Shown here in pieces: positions 25,821 to 36,224 of a stretch of DNA of 43,946 bases. Source of the DNA: Bacteroidota bacterium (GTDB taxonomy: Bacteria > Bacteroidota > Bacteroidia > 2-12-FULL-35-15). Both the position numbers and the translations under genes were made by a program. Location: positions 1-43,946 of the forward strand of contig JAJTCJ010000010.1 in assembly GCA_021323165.1 (NCBI GenBank). The letters run 5' to 3'. The stretch's first letter is position 1; every line of letters starts with the position of its first letter. Under the pieces are notes generated by a model. It did not search any database, was not told the DNA's origin, and was given only the letters and a program-made list of their open reading frames with translations.

Positions 25821-27449
25821 TTATACTCTTATACCTATTACAAGTATATCATCGGTTTGTTCCATCTCCCCTCTCCACTCATTAATAAAAGTATCAAGGA
25901 AAGTTTTTTGCTCATCCATCGTTTTGGTTTGAATAGAAAGAAGGATTTCCTTGAACTTTCTTGTCATTAATTTTTTATCCTGAGGGCTGAACTGATCTGC
26001 GAACCCATCGGAGAAGACGTAAACCGAATCTCCTTTTTGCAAGTCAATTGTATGTTTCGTAAATAATTGTTCGTCTTCTGTATATCCTCCAATAGCAACC
26101 TTAGTGGCCTTTACCTCTTCTATATCCGCACTGCCTTTTCTGACTATCCATAACGGACGGTTAGCACCTGCATATTCAACCCTGTTCATTTCGCCATTAA
26201 AAGCACATAATGCGATATCCATACCATCGCGTGTAGAATCTGCTTTTTCTGATTGACGTAAAACTTTCTTTAAACCACGATTTACTTTATTCAGTATCAA
26301 AGAAACATCCGTTGTTTCTTTAACAGCCTCATTTAATTTCTCTGCACCGATTGTACTCATGAACGCCCCTGGAACACCATGTCCGGTACAATCTGCTGCT
26401 GCAATTAAAATTCTTGTCTCCTCTTTTCCATCTCCACTCTCCTGACTATTATAAAACCAGTAAAAATCTCCGCTTACTATATCCTTTGGTTGAAACAAAA
26501 TAAATGATTCGGGAAGAAGAGCTTTAACGTCAGTTAATGGAGGCAGCAAGGAGCGTTGAATTCTCTGAGCATAATTTATAGAGTCGGTGATCTCCTGATT
26601 TTTTATCTCAATGATCGAATACGCATTTTCAATTTTTTTATTCCTAAGGTCTAGCTCCTTATTGATTTTTTTATTCTGACGATAGTTCCGATAAATGAAA
26701 AATGATAATGAAGCGATAAGAATTAAAACCACTATAAAAAGAAGGAGAATCAAATTCTGTGTTTGGATCTTGGAAAGCTGGGCAGTTAGAATGTTTTTCT
26801 GTTCACTGATCTTTTTTTCACCTAACGCTATCTCTGCATTCTGACTATTCAGCTTCTTTTGCTGTGTGATCAGATTATGCTTCTGAAGCAAGATCTCTGC
26901 TTCCTGTGTATTTAACAATCTTATTTTTGCATCAAGTAACTCTTGTTGCTTACTGTTTTCGTATTCAAAACTCTTCAGCATTTCTTTTGTCTTATTATGT
27001 TCAAGTCTTTCTATTTCAGACTGGAACAACAAAAGATTATTCTTGATCATCATATTGTTCGGGTCTATTTTCAAAGCCAGATTCAATACGGTGAAGTTTT
27101 TCTCTTTATAACAATAATTTTCTTCAGGATTTCTTAAATAGATGTAGCGAAAACGGGTTTGTAGTGCTAATAAGTAATAAACAACTTTGGTTTTAAATGC
27201 AGCTGGAGGAAGTGTATTTCTGGCAATCTTAATATAATCGTAAAAATAATAAATAGCACTATCAAGCCTGTTACACTCTATTGCCTCTGACGTATCAGAG
27301 GGGAGCTCAGCATATAAAATCCTTTCCATTGCATTCCAGGAAGCCGCTATTTTGGCTTTTTGTTCATCTGTTTCGTTTTGAGAGACAATTGAATTACTAA
27401 CCGTGAGGAAAGTGAAAAGGAGTAAAAAAAATTTCAACCTGTAACCCAT
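25821..27449 (-). CDS. SpoIIE/PP2C phosphatase with short periplasmic helical sensor
   Basis: The 542-residue protein has a signal peptide (to about 23), a helical periplasmic region with one TPR-like segment (NLALKIDPNNMMIKNNLLL, near 120-140), a coiled coil at about 150-225, a membrane helix near 232-252 (LILLLFIVVLILIASLSFF), the NQEITDSINYAQRIQ linker and a SpoIIE-type PP2C domain at about 310-542. Metal-site motifs are SGDFYWF, AAADCTGHGVPGAF, FSDGFADQF and TDDILVIGIRV. The catalytic subtype is the IGGYTEDEQ one, as in 33953 and 36225. It is the last gene of the minus-strand cluster and starts 8 bases after the OmpA-family gene. Confidence 0.92.
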   Translation of the reverse strand: MGYRLKFFLLLFTFLTVSNSIVSQNETDEQKAKIAASWNAMERILYAELPSDTSEAIECNRLDSAIYYFYDYIKIARNTLPPAAFKTKVVYYLLALQTRFRYIYLRNPEENYCYKEKNFTVLNLALKIDPNNMMIKNNLLLFQSEIERLEHNKTKEMLKSFEYENSKQQELLDAKIRLLNTQEAEILLQKHNLITQQKKLNSQNAEIALGEKKISEQKNILTAQLSKIQTQNLILLLFIVVLILIASLSFFIYRNYRQNKKINKELDLRNKKIENAYSIIEIKNQEITDSINYAQRIQRSLLPPLTDVKALLPESFILFQPKDIVSGDFYWFYNSQESGDGKEETRILIAAADCTGHGVPGAFMSTIGAEKLNEAVKETTDVSLILNKVNRGLKKVLRQSEKADSTRDGMDIALCAFNGEMNRVEYAGANRPLWIVRKGSADIEEVKATKVAIGGYTEDEQLFTKHTIDLQKGDSVYVFSDGFADQFSPQDKKLMTRKFKEILLSIQTKTMDEQKTFLDTFINEWRGEMEQTDDILVIGIRV

Positions 27450-27457
27450 TGATCAAT

Positions 27458-29599
27458 TTACATTTTACCCTTGATGAATTTAAATTCAGTCCTACGATTT
27501 ACCTTATGTTCAATCTCAGAACAATCAACTCCTTCCACGCATCTGTTCAATATCTTAGTCTCGCCAAATCCAATTCCTTTAACACGCTCTGCCTTTATTC
27601 CTTTTTTTACAAACAAATCAGCAATAGCCTTTGCCCGCTTCTCAGATAAAACCAGATTGGATGATGCTTCTCCTACTGCATCGGTATAGGAATATACTTC
27701 AATTGTATAAGTAGGATTCTGCTTTAGGATCGTAGATAGCTTACCAATTATTAGGGCATTTTCTGCAGAAACATTAAACTCTCCGGGTTCATATAAAATA
27801 TTCTCCACGATGAGTATCTCCTGCTCCTTACTGGTTTTAAACTTTTTTAATTTATTCGCGTTCTCTTCTTCCGGATTAGAAACAAGCTTCATTAACTCTG
27901 TAGATAAAATATCAAACGCGAAATCATTATTCTTATCCTTGTTCAATTCTTTAATGATTTCACCTTCTTGATTCGCCAGATAAGTTGGCTCTCCCGACTT
28001 TAAGTTTTCATTTTTTTCCAGTACTATATTAAAATTCTCCTGAACATTTACACCTTTAAAAGAGAAATCACCATAAATATCCGTTTTTGTGGTTTGGATG
28101 ATCTCCCCTTTACTATCTTTTAAATTAACCGTCTGATCAACTAAAGAGGCTTTTTCTTTACCATGAAGAAGTTTAGCGTAATAATTCACAAACTTGTTCT
28201 GATCTCCGGAATTAGGTTCACCGTTTATGATCGTTTTTAAAACGGAGTATGTACCAGCAGGATTAACCTTTGCCAAAAATACTCCAACTCCTCCGCTGTT
28301 ACTTAATCCGGTTTTATTTATATTAAGACTTCCTTCGTAACAACCCAAAATATAAGTATTATTCTCCTGATCAGAGAAAAGGTCAAGCACCATATCATTA
28401 CCTTGTTCCCCAGTCATGATATTCCAGTTATCCTGCACAGCACCTTTAAACTTCAAAACAAACAAATCGTTACCAACAGTTTCTAAAGTATTCAATGACT
28501 GCCCGCTTAGAGAATTGAAATTAAAATATCCGCCTACAAAAATATTTCCCAACCCATCAACAGAACAGGATGTACTTTTTTCATTACCTGCAGTTCCAAA
28601 TGATCGAAGGAAAAGCATTTCACCTCCTGCATTAAATTTTGTCATAAACACATCAGATTCTCCCTTACTACTTATCTGATTTTTACCATACACAATGCTG
28701 CTGTCGCAATTACCGGTCAGATAAACATTTCCTTCTTTATCTGCGCTGATGCCGGCAGTAAAATCATAACCCTTACCACCAACCCCGTTAAGCCATTGGG
28801 GACTGCCAGCTGAATTAAACTTTGTTAAAAATACATCATTGGCTCCGGCTGAAAATGCTGAGAGATGCTCAAATGCCATTTTGCCTGAAAAATATCCTGT
28901 CAAATAAAAATTGTCATTGAACGATGATAAACATGGTGTAACCAAGTTATCATCCTGCAGGCCTCCGGCTGTTTTACCCCAGATAACATCACCTTTCGGA
29001 GAAAGCTTTAACAGAAGAATATCACTGCCTCCAGTACTGGTTAAAGTTTTATTCCCAATGACTACAGTTTGATAAAAACTTCCTGCTATATATGTATTTC
29101 CCAGTTTATCGACTTTAATATCATATCCTAAAGAGCCTTCCTTTCCTATGCATGGCTTTATCCATAAAGGATCTCCTGATGGATTATATTTTGCTACAAA
29201 AAGACTTTGCTTATCACCTTTAACAAATATTTCCCCGAATAAGGCTCGGCCTTCAAAAAAACCGGTGATATAAATGTAACCGGCATCATCAACAATAACA
29301 GAACGTCCTTCATCTGTACCATCAGACCCTGCATTGGTGGCCCATAAACAATTTCCTTCAGGATCATACTTTGCTAAAAAAATATCATCATTACCATAGC
29401 TCCCTATAATAAGAGTTTTGCTGAATCGAACAACTCCACTAAAACTTCCTGTGACATAAATATTCTTTTTGGCATCGACAAAAAGCTTAGACGCGTTGAT
29501 ACTATTACCCGCTAATAAAGGCTTATTAGCTGCAATATTATAAGGTAGAAAATTTAAAAATGATAAAAGGATGAATCCTTTAAAAAATAAATTTTTCAT
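27458..29599 (-). CDS. Exported SBBP-propeller protein with OmpA-like peptidoglycan-binding domain
   Basis: From the preferred start at 29599 (signal peptide MKNLFFKGFILLSFL..., ending NIAA) the protein has 713 residues; an ATG at 29632 would add 11 residues before the leader. Residues 30-460 hold about eight SBBP-type beta-propeller repeats (YVTGSFSG, DIFLAKYDPEGNCLWA). A carboxypeptidase-like beta-sandwich follows near 480-545. The C-terminal 115 residues are an OmpA-like domain with the expected Asp and Arg (EVYSYTDAVGEASSNLVLSEKRAKAI, GFGETKIL in separate parts). It should sit in the periplasm or outer membrane bound to peptidoglycan. It lies between two phosphatase genes (37-70 bases after one, 8 bases before the other), so it may be an envelope partner of their sensors. 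That role is inferred. Confidence 0.88.
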   Translation of the reverse strand: MKNLFFKGFILLSFLNFLPYNIAANKPLLAGNSINASKLFVDAKKNIYVTGSFSGVVRFSKTLIIGSYGNDDIFLAKYDPEGNCLWATNAGSDGTDEGRSVIVDDAGYIYITGFFEGRALFGEIFVKGDKQSLFVAKYNPSGDPLWIKPCIGKEGSLGYDIKVDKLGNTYIAGSFYQTVVIGNKTLTSTGGSDILLLKLSPKGDVIWGKTAGGLQDDNLVTPCLSSFNDNFYLTGYFSGKMAFEHLSAFSAGANDVFLTKFNSAGSPQWLNGVGGKGYDFTAGISADKEGNVYLTGNCDSSIVYGKNQISSKGESDVFMTKFNAGGEMLFLRSFGTAGNEKSTSCSVDGLGNIFVGGYFNFNSLSGQSLNTLETVGNDLFVLKFKGAVQDNWNIMTGEQGNDMVLDLFSDQENNTYILGCYEGSLNINKTGLSNSGGVGVFLAKVNPAGTYSVLKTIINGEPNSGDQNKFVNYYAKLLHGKEKASLVDQTVNLKDSKGEIIQTTKTDIYGDFSFKGVNVQENFNIVLEKNENLKSGEPTYLANQEGEIIKELNKDKNNDFAFDILSTELMKLVSNPEEENANKLKKFKTSKEQEILIVENILYEPGEFNVSAENALIIGKLSTILKQNPTYTIEVYSYTDAVGEASSNLVLSEKRAKAIADLFVKKGIKAERVKGIGFGETKILNRCVEGVDCSEIEHKVNRRTEFKFIKGKM

Positions 29600-29669
29600 G
29601 AAAGAGGAGTATAAGAATTTAAAATTCAACATTTAATCATCCAATTCCAAAGATAATACTTTTCGATTA

Positions 29670-31799
29670 TCAGACTCTGATACCAATGACCAATATATCA
29701 TCCGTTTGCTCCATGTTGCCCTTCCAATTATTAATAAAATCCTCCAGAAATTCTTTTTGGGCTTGCATATTTTTATTCTGAATAGAAAGAATGAGCTCTT
29801 TAAACTTTCTGGTCATTAATTTCTTATCCTGTGGACTGAATTGATCAGCATAACCATCGGTAAAAAGATAAAGTGTATCTTCTTTAGAAAGTTGAAGCAT
29901 ATTACTGTCAAAATTCTGATCATCGTTTGTTAACCCTCCTATTGCAGTTTTTGTAGCCTTGATTTCCGTTATGACTTCTGAATTCTTTCTGATCAGCCAA
30001 AGAGGTCGGTTAGCCCCGGCATAAGTGACATTCAGAAATTGTTTATCAAAATGACAAAGGGAAATATCCATTCCATCACGGGTAGAATCATCGCTGTTGG
30101 TCTGACGCAGTGATGATTTAATTCCTAGATTAGTCAGTTTCAATATCTCGGAAACATGAGAAGTTTGCTGAGCCGCAATTGTTAGTTTTTCCGAACTGAT
30201 CACACTCATGAATGCTCCGGGAACTCCATGCCCTGTACAATCAGCCGCTGCAATAAGAAACCCATTCTCATTTTCTTTCAACCAGTAGAAATCTCCGCTT
30301 ACGATATCTTTAGGTTTATACAACACAAAAGAATCGGGGAAGACCGAACATATGTTATCAAGAGGAGGGAGTATTGCAGATTGTATTCGTTTTGCATAAT
30401 TGATTGAATCGGTGATTTCCTGGTTTTTTTGAACAAGCTCTGCTGTTCTTTCTTTAACCTGAACTTCTAGATGTTCCTTCTGAACTTCAATGATCTTCTG
30501 CTTTTCTTTTTCCTGCTCCAAAGACTTAGCCGAAAGCTCCTGAACACGGATAAGCTGCTCTTCAAGATTTTTATTAGCAGTAGAAAAACTACGTGCATGA
30601 CGAATCGACATGTAAATCGGGATCACAAAAATACTTCCCACCAACGGTAAAAACAGTAAAAAGATCAATACACCAATTATTACAAGAGGAATGATATAAT
30701 TTATAAATGCTGTAATTATTAATATTAAGCCGAGAATTAAAAAAGCATACTTTAATCTTTTTTTTCTTTTTTTATCCGGATCATATTTTTTCAGCAATCG
30801 GATTATAATCAACCTTAATCCATCTATGTAACATAGTATTTGAAGGAAACCTGAAATAATCACTGCGGCCTTAATAGCAACAAAAAACAAAACAAGCGTG
30901 ATCAATCCTATTACAAAGCCAACCCAAAACCGCTTAGGCATTTTTGTATAAGTGAATGAATACACAAGTGCGAGCAATGATAAAGACTGTATGATCCCAA
31001 GGAATTCTGAAACCTGCTTAAGAAATAATATAGTGGATGGATCACTGATATTGTGAGAAGTCAGTAAAACTAAAAAATATATAGCAAGACTAAAAGCAAA
31101 TACAGTGTAATATAAATTTGACCGCTCCCTTTTATAAAAAAAGAAAATAGCACAATGAAGTAAACCTAAAATAAAGAAGAAACCAATACTGAATGCAAAT
31201 AAAACCGATTCAAATAAATTTAAATATTTATATTTCCACGAAGCAGTTTCTTCATCCAGAATTTCACAGGTAAAGCCGGCAAAATCTTCATTGTAAGTTT
31301 TGAGATAATATTCTGAATTATGATTGGAATATCTTACTGCAATTACATATTCGCCAGGTTCACTAACAACAAATTTAACCGGTTCTCCCCCAGGATCATA
31401 ACCGTATCCCGACTGATTATTAGCACTCACTGTTCCATACTTCTTCAATAGTCTGCCCTGAAAATATATTTCTGATGCCCCGAAATGTTTTAGAACAAAC
31501 GCCAAAGGCTTATTTATTAATGAATCAGTAATTGTGATCTTATATCTAAACCAGGCAATGCCGGTATAATCCTTTATTGTGTGAGAATATTTTGCAGGCT
31601 TTAAGGAACCCCAATAAGTATCGTTGAAATTAGGATTGGCCCATGCAGTGTCATCGCCTGAATGATATTTCCAAGCCCTTTCAGTTTCCTGGAAGTTTGA
31701 TTCATCACCCATGTTAAACTTAAAGCTTTGGGCAAAAGAATTGATTGAAAACAATAAGAGTATAATGAGTTGTAATATCCTTAAATGATGCTTTCCCAT
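29670..31799 (-). CDS. 7TMR-DISM receptor with SpoIIE/PP2C phosphatase output
   Basis: The 709-residue protein has a signal peptide (to about 23, INSFAQ). An extracellular jelly-roll domain of about 160 residues follows (GIAWFRYKITI, LKHFGASEIYFQGRLLKKYG split across strands), of the type that often binds carbohydrate in 7TMR-DISM receptors. About seven to eight membrane helices lie between 190 and 400. Then come a coiled coil, the NQEITDSINYAKRIQ linker near 465 and the PP2C domain (SGDFYWL, AAADCTGHGVPGAF, FTDGYADQF, TDDILVIGIRV). Catalytic subtype IGGLTNDDQ, as in 10036 and 31827. It starts 27 bases after the upstream phosphatase gene, so it is part of the same operon. Confidence 0.93.
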   Translation of the reverse strand: MGKHHLRILQLIILLLFSINSFAQSFKFNMGDESNFQETERAWKYHSGDDTAWANPNFNDTYWGSLKPAKYSHTIKDYTGIAWFRYKITITDSLINKPLAFVLKHFGASEIYFQGRLLKKYGTVSANNQSGYGYDPGGEPVKFVVSEPGEYVIAVRYSNHNSEYYLKTYNEDFAGFTCEILDEETASWKYKYLNLFESVLFAFSIGFFFILGLLHCAIFFFYKRERSNLYYTVFAFSLAIYFLVLLTSHNISDPSTILFLKQVSEFLGIIQSLSLLALVYSFTYTKMPKRFWVGFVIGLITLVLFFVAIKAAVIISGFLQILCYIDGLRLIIIRLLKKYDPDKKRKKRLKYAFLILGLILIITAFINYIIPLVIIGVLIFLLFLPLVGSIFVIPIYMSIRHARSFSTANKNLEEQLIRVQELSAKSLEQEKEKQKIIEVQKEHLEVQVKERTAELVQKNQEITDSINYAKRIQSAILPPLDNICSVFPDSFVLYKPKDIVSGDFYWLKENENGFLIAAADCTGHGVPGAFMSVISSEKLTIAAQQTSHVSEILKLTNLGIKSSLRQTNSDDSTRDGMDISLCHFDKQFLNVTYAGANRPLWLIRKNSEVITEIKATKTAIGGLTNDDQNFDSNMLQLSKEDTLYLFTDGYADQFSPQDKKLMTRKFKELILSIQNKNMQAQKEFLEDFINNWKGNMEQTDDILVIGIRV

Positions 31800-31826
31800 A
31801 AAATAATAACAATTGATCTTTACAAA

Positions 31827-33893
31827 TTAAACTCTAACTCCTATCACCAATATATCATCCGTTTGCTCCATATCACCCCGCCAGTCCTCAATAAAAGTCC
31901 CAAGAAATTGCTTTTGCTCTTCCATAGTTTTATCCTGTATTGATAGTAAGATCTCTTTGAATTTTCTTGTCATTAGCTTTTTATCCTGTGGACTAAATTG
32001 ATCGGCATAACCATCAGTAAAAAGATATAAAGTATCACCCGGAGATACTTTAACCATATTTGAATCGAACTGCTGATCATCGGGAGTTAAACCACCGATA
32101 GCTGCTTTTGTAGCTTTAATTTCAGTTATTTCAGTGCTGCCGTTTCTAATGATCCATAAAGGCCTGTTCGCTCCTGCATAGGTTACCTGAGACAATTTCC
32201 TGTCGAAATGACAAAGACAAATATCCATTCCGTCACGGGTAGAATCCTCACTTTCCGTTTGCCGTAAAGTTTTTTTAACTCCCAGATTAGTTCGGTGAAG
32301 CAGCTCTGCAACATTAGAGCTTACAATTGAAGCTTCTGTGAGTTTCTCCGAATTAATAACACTCATAAATGCTCCGGGCACGCCATGACCTGTACAATCA
32401 GCTGCTGCTATAAGATAACCGTTCTCATTTTCCGCGAACCAATAGAAATCTCCGCTGACAATATCCTTGGGCTTAAATAAAATAAAAGACTGAGGAAATA
32501 CTCTTACGATCGACTCTGATAAAGGAAGTATTGCAGACTGAATACGCTTCGAATAATTTATGCTGTCTGTTATCTCCTGCTTTTGGTGTTCAATGTATTC
32601 CTTTTGTTTTGCAAGTTGTATGTTAACTTTTTTTCTTTCATTGTTTGAGTATATAGTAATAATAAGAAGGCAGACAGCAGCAATAACTACAAATATAATT
32701 ATAACAAGAGTCCTTGATTGATTTTCAACAGTAGTATTCTTTTCAATCATCTTTGAATTATATTCCGACTTTTCTTTCTTCAGCAATTCAATCTCATTTT
32801 TACGTTCGGCTGTTTCCTGACTTTCAATCAGCTCATTGATCTTAGCGGTAATGCCGGTGTTTTTACTATAAGCACTATTCAGTAAATATTGAAGTGTCTG
32901 ATTCTCGGCTAAAAGAATATCATATTTCAGGCTCTCAAACTTTGCAAGGATGGCCGACAAGGGCATATTCTCAAAATAAAAGGACTCCCATGTTTGTTTA
33001 TATTCTGCATCATCCTCGGTATAAGTTATATCATCAGTATTAAGATTTAGGCCCTCCTCAAAAAAAGGTCTATCGCTTTTACTAGGTATTTTTAAAAGAT
33101 AAAAATAGTATGATCGAATTTGTTTCTTTAAATCATAAGCAGAATAATATGATGTATCTCTATTACCGGCTCCTCCAAATAACATCTTTGTCACCATATC
33201 AACAGAAGAAGTTTTCCTTATCTCAGAGTTTTCAAGACTGTCTGCAGACGCCTCAGTAATATTATCACAAGCTGCAACAAGTTTATTTCTTAAGGTTCGG
33301 ATATACTTTATTAGTGCGGTTGTTTTAGCATGAACTTTGGCTGCAGAATCACTTAAGGTATCATTTTTAGTAGAATTTATAGCTTGTAAGATTACCCCAT
33401 TCTTTCTTTCTGTCTTCTTTGCATTAACTATTATACCTGCTTCAATTTCAGTGAACGAGTTGAAATTATAATTTCTTCCCCCCATAGAAAGATAAAATAC
33501 AAAACAGGTAATTAGTATGAAATGAATAATATTATTCGTCCTTTTTATCTTATCGGGATTTATTTTAAACTGCCTGAAAATATAATAAGGAAGGAAAACA
33601 AAAAACCAGATAATAGCAGAAAGAAAAGCCAGCACAGAAGCTCCAGGCCAATACATACTTTTAAAAATTACAGAAACAGCAACAACAATACAAACAATTG
33701 ATTTAATTATAATATAAATCAATTTCTCTCCCGATTTTCGTTCTTGAATTGCAAGTAAAGGCGTATAGAATGCAATATAAAAAAATGTCCCCAGGATCAA
33801 TAGTGGTCCTGCTCCCGGCCACCACTGCATTTTAAATAAAAAACCAACAATTATGAGAAGGCTTAATATTCCAAAAACTCTTAATATTTTCAT
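31827..33893 (-). CDS. SpoIIE/PP2C phosphatase with GldL-like membrane hairpins
   Basis: The 688-residue protein has no normal signal peptide. Instead it has five or six N-terminal membrane helices within residues 5-145. Two of them end in the same motif, FKMQWWPGA (20-28) and FKSMYWPGA (77-85), which resembles the FK.MHWPGA motif of GldL, the motor-stator protein of T9SS/gliding. A helical periplasmic region of about 240 residues follows, then a membrane helix near 397-418, a KQEITDSINYSKRIQ linker near 440 and the PP2C domain. Its catalytic middle part has the IGGLTPDDQ subtype, but the last 60 residues match the other subtype (33953) with a single difference. It starts 59 bases after the upstream phosphatase gene. 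Confidence 0.9.
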   Translation of the reverse strand: MKILRVFGILSLLIIVGFLFKMQWWPGAGPLLILGTFFYIAFYTPLLAIQERKSGEKLIYIIIKSIVCIVVAVSVIFKSMYWPGASVLAFLSAIIWFFVFLPYYIFRQFKINPDKIKRTNNIIHFILITCFVFYLSMGGRNYNFNSFTEIEAGIIVNAKKTERKNGVILQAINSTKNDTLSDSAAKVHAKTTALIKYIRTLRNKLVAACDNITEASADSLENSEIRKTSSVDMVTKMLFGGAGNRDTSYYSAYDLKKQIRSYYFYLLKIPSKSDRPFFEEGLNLNTDDITYTEDDAEYKQTWESFYFENMPLSAILAKFESLKYDILLAENQTLQYLLNSAYSKNTGITAKINELIESQETAERKNEIELLKKEKSEYNSKMIEKNTTVENQSRTLVIIIFVVIAAVCLLIITIYSNNERKKVNIQLAKQKEYIEHQKQEITDSINYSKRIQSAILPLSESIVRVFPQSFILFKPKDIVSGDFYWFAENENGYLIAAADCTGHGVPGAFMSVINSEKLTEASIVSSNVAELLHRTNLGVKKTLRQTESEDSTRDGMDICLCHFDRKLSQVTYAGANRPLWIIRNGSTEITEIKATKAAIGGLTPDDQQFDSNMVKVSPGDTLYLFTDGYADQFSPQDKKLMTRKFKEILLSIQDKTMEEQKQFLGTFIEDWRGDMEQTDDILVIGVRV

Positions 33894-33952
33894 CTTATTA
33901 AATTAAATTATTAAATCTAAGCCACTAGTCCCTAAATGTAACATTTACTAAA

Positions 33953-36214
33953 TCAAACTCTAATCCCTATTACCAAAATATCATCCGTTTGTTCCATATC
34001 GCCTCTCCAGTCTTCAATAAAAGTTCCGAGGAATTGTTTTTGCTCTTCCATGGTTTTATCTTGGATTGATAACAAGATCTCCTTAAACTTTCGTGTCATT
34101 AATTTTTTATCCTGGGGACTGAACTGATCTGCATAACCGTCAGAGAAAATATAAATAGAATCTCCTGTTTGTAAATCAATTGTATGTTTGGTAAATATTT
34201 GCTCATCTTCTGTGTAACCGCCAATTGCTACTTTGGTTGCTTTTGTTTCTTCGATTTCAGAATTTCCTTTTCTAATGATCCATAAAGGTCGGTTTGCTCC
34301 GGCATAGTCCACTTTTGTCATTTCCTTATTAAATGCGCATAAAGCGATGTCCATTCCATCACGGGTTGAATCTGCCTTCTCGGATTGTCTCAACACTTTT
34401 TTCATCCCACGATTAACTAAATTCAAAATTTCGGAAACATCGGTACTTTCTTTTACAGCTTCATTCAACTTTTCTGAGCCGATGGTGCTCATGAATGCTC
34501 CGGGAACGCCATGACCCGTGCAATCTGCTGCAGCTATTAAAATTTTATTGGACCTCGTTTCAAACCAAAAGAAATCTCCAGCAACAATATCTTTAGGCTT
34601 AAACAATATAAATGATTGTGGTAAAGCGCTATAAACTTCTTCAATTGGTGGAAGAATAGCATTCTGAATGCGTTGAGCATAACTGATAGAATCAAGAATT
34701 TCTTGTTGTTTTTCTTCAACAATATGCTTGGATCTTTCAACCTCCGCTTTTTGAGCTGAAATTATTAAATTGTCTTTTTGTTTTTGACGATAGCCTTTTA
34801 AAATAAATATAGCAAGTAAAAGCACAAGCGCAAACCCTGCACTTACTGAATAGATTATTAGTCGTTGTCTTTGTTTTTCTTCCTCACTTAAAGCGTCCTT
34901 CTTTTCCTGCTCCGCCTTATCAGCTGCCCTTTTCGCATCATAATCACTCTGAAACTTCTCCCTTGCCGCAGCCTGATGAACTTCCTCATCGTTTAGTTTG
35001 TCGCGAAGCAATATAAATTGCTGATAATGTGAAAATGCTTCACTAAAATTTCCGATTGCCGAATCAATCTTATAATTCAACTCCTCACCATGTAATATGT
35101 CAGTTACTGTTCCTGATTTCCTCAACAACGCAAGTGAACGAACTGCGAATTTTTTAGCTTGGGGATAATCTTCTTTTTGAAAATAATCATACGCAAGTTC
35201 TGAGCAAATATGTCCGATCCCACCATCAATACCAAAGGGCTCAACCAATCTTAGAGCCTTCTCATGAACTAAAATAGCTTCATTCATTTTACCCTGGCTT
35301 CTCAGAATATGTCCCCATGTAATATGTCCATAAAAGGTGCTTTCAATATCATTTGTTCTTTCCGCCAGATCCAATCCCTCTTTTAGATATTTTTCACTGG
35401 TAACCATATCGCCTTTTTTCTTATATGCTTCAGCAATATTGAGATAGGTTTCGATGAATGCGGCAGTATCTTTTTTTGAATTGTATATTCGTGCAGCCTC
35501 CTTATAAAAATTTATAGCCTGATCGAATTTTCCCATGTGGCTATAAAATAAACCGCTCAGAAAATTTCCACGTCCAATTCGTGTAGTATCACCCATTTTT
35601 TTCTCAATTTGAACAGCTCTCTCGTGATAACTAATAGCCTGAACAGTGTCTCCCTGCCTTAGATAAAGGTCTTTGATCTGGTTCACGAATCTTGCCTGCC
35701 CATTCAAATAATTCATTTGTTCAGACAAAAGCAAGCCGTACTTTAATGTTTCAAGCTGTTTGAATATATCCCCTTGTCTCCAATAGAAATCCGCAATATC
35801 TGTAAGTGTTGTTTTTAAACCTTCCTTATCGCCAATCTGCTTATAGATCTGTAATCGGGTGTCATGACAATCCAATAATTTACGTGGGTCTCTTCCAACA
35901 TTATCTTGATAATAAAAGGCCATGCATTGGTAAGCGGAGGCCTTTTGATGAAATAACTCATAACGCTGAGAAGAATCTTTAGTTTGGACCAGGAGCTTGT
36001 CTGATAGTTCAGCAGCGGGAATAGCATATCGTAGATTATCTTTTACTTCACAAAGATCACACAACTTTAACAATATCCTTAATTTAGTTGTATCGGACTT
36101 GCTTGCATGTAATTCTCTATTTAAAGAATCTATTGCTAATTGTTGCGCCCTTAAGCTGCAAACACTTACAATCATTAAAACAAATAAATAAAAATTCGTT
36201 CTGAATAAACTCAT
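33953..36214 (-). CDS. TPR sensor with SpoIIE/PP2C phosphatase output
   Basis: The 753-residue protein has a signal peptide (to about 23, CSLRAQQ). Residues 30-400 form about eight TPR units (QAINFYKEAARIYNSKKDTA, NEAILVHEKALRLVEPFG types), presumably periplasmic. An acidic/basic helix (AEQEKKDALSEEEKQRQRL) precedes a membrane helix near 452-471. The QQEILDSISYAQRIQ linker leads to the PP2C domain (AGDFFWF, AAADCTGHGVPGAF, FSDGYADQF, TDDILVIGIRV). Tetratricopeptide sensors bind peptides or partner proteins; the ligand here is unknown. Note AGDF rather than SGDF at the first metal Asp, so the Asp itself is kept. It starts 10 bases after the MORN phosphatase gene. Confidence 0.93.
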   Translation of the reverse strand: MSLFRTNFYLFVLMIVSVCSLRAQQLAIDSLNRELHASKSDTTKLRILLKLCDLCEVKDNLRYAIPAAELSDKLLVQTKDSSQRYELFHQKASAYQCMAFYYQDNVGRDPRKLLDCHDTRLQIYKQIGDKEGLKTTLTDIADFYWRQGDIFKQLETLKYGLLLSEQMNYLNGQARFVNQIKDLYLRQGDTVQAISYHERAVQIEKKMGDTTRIGRGNFLSGLFYSHMGKFDQAINFYKEAARIYNSKKDTAAFIETYLNIAEAYKKKGDMVTSEKYLKEGLDLAERTNDIESTFYGHITWGHILRSQGKMNEAILVHEKALRLVEPFGIDGGIGHICSELAYDYFQKEDYPQAKKFAVRSLALLRKSGTVTDILHGEELNYKIDSAIGNFSEAFSHYQQFILLRDKLNDEEVHQAAAREKFQSDYDAKRAADKAEQEKKDALSEEEKQRQRLIIYSVSAGFALVLLLAIFILKGYRQKQKDNLIISAQKAEVERSKHIVEEKQQEILDSISYAQRIQNAILPPIEEVYSALPQSFILFKPKDIVAGDFFWFETRSNKILIAAADCTGHGVPGAFMSTIGSEKLNEAVKESTDVSEILNLVNRGMKKVLRQSEKADSTRDGMDIALCAFNKEMTKVDYAGANRPLWIIRKGNSEIEETKATKVAIGGYTEDEQIFTKHTIDLQTGDSIYIFSDGYADQFSPQDKKLMTRKFKEILLSIQDKTMEEQKQFLGTFIEDWRGDMEQTDDILVIGIRV

Positions 36215-36224
36215 GTTAAATCAA

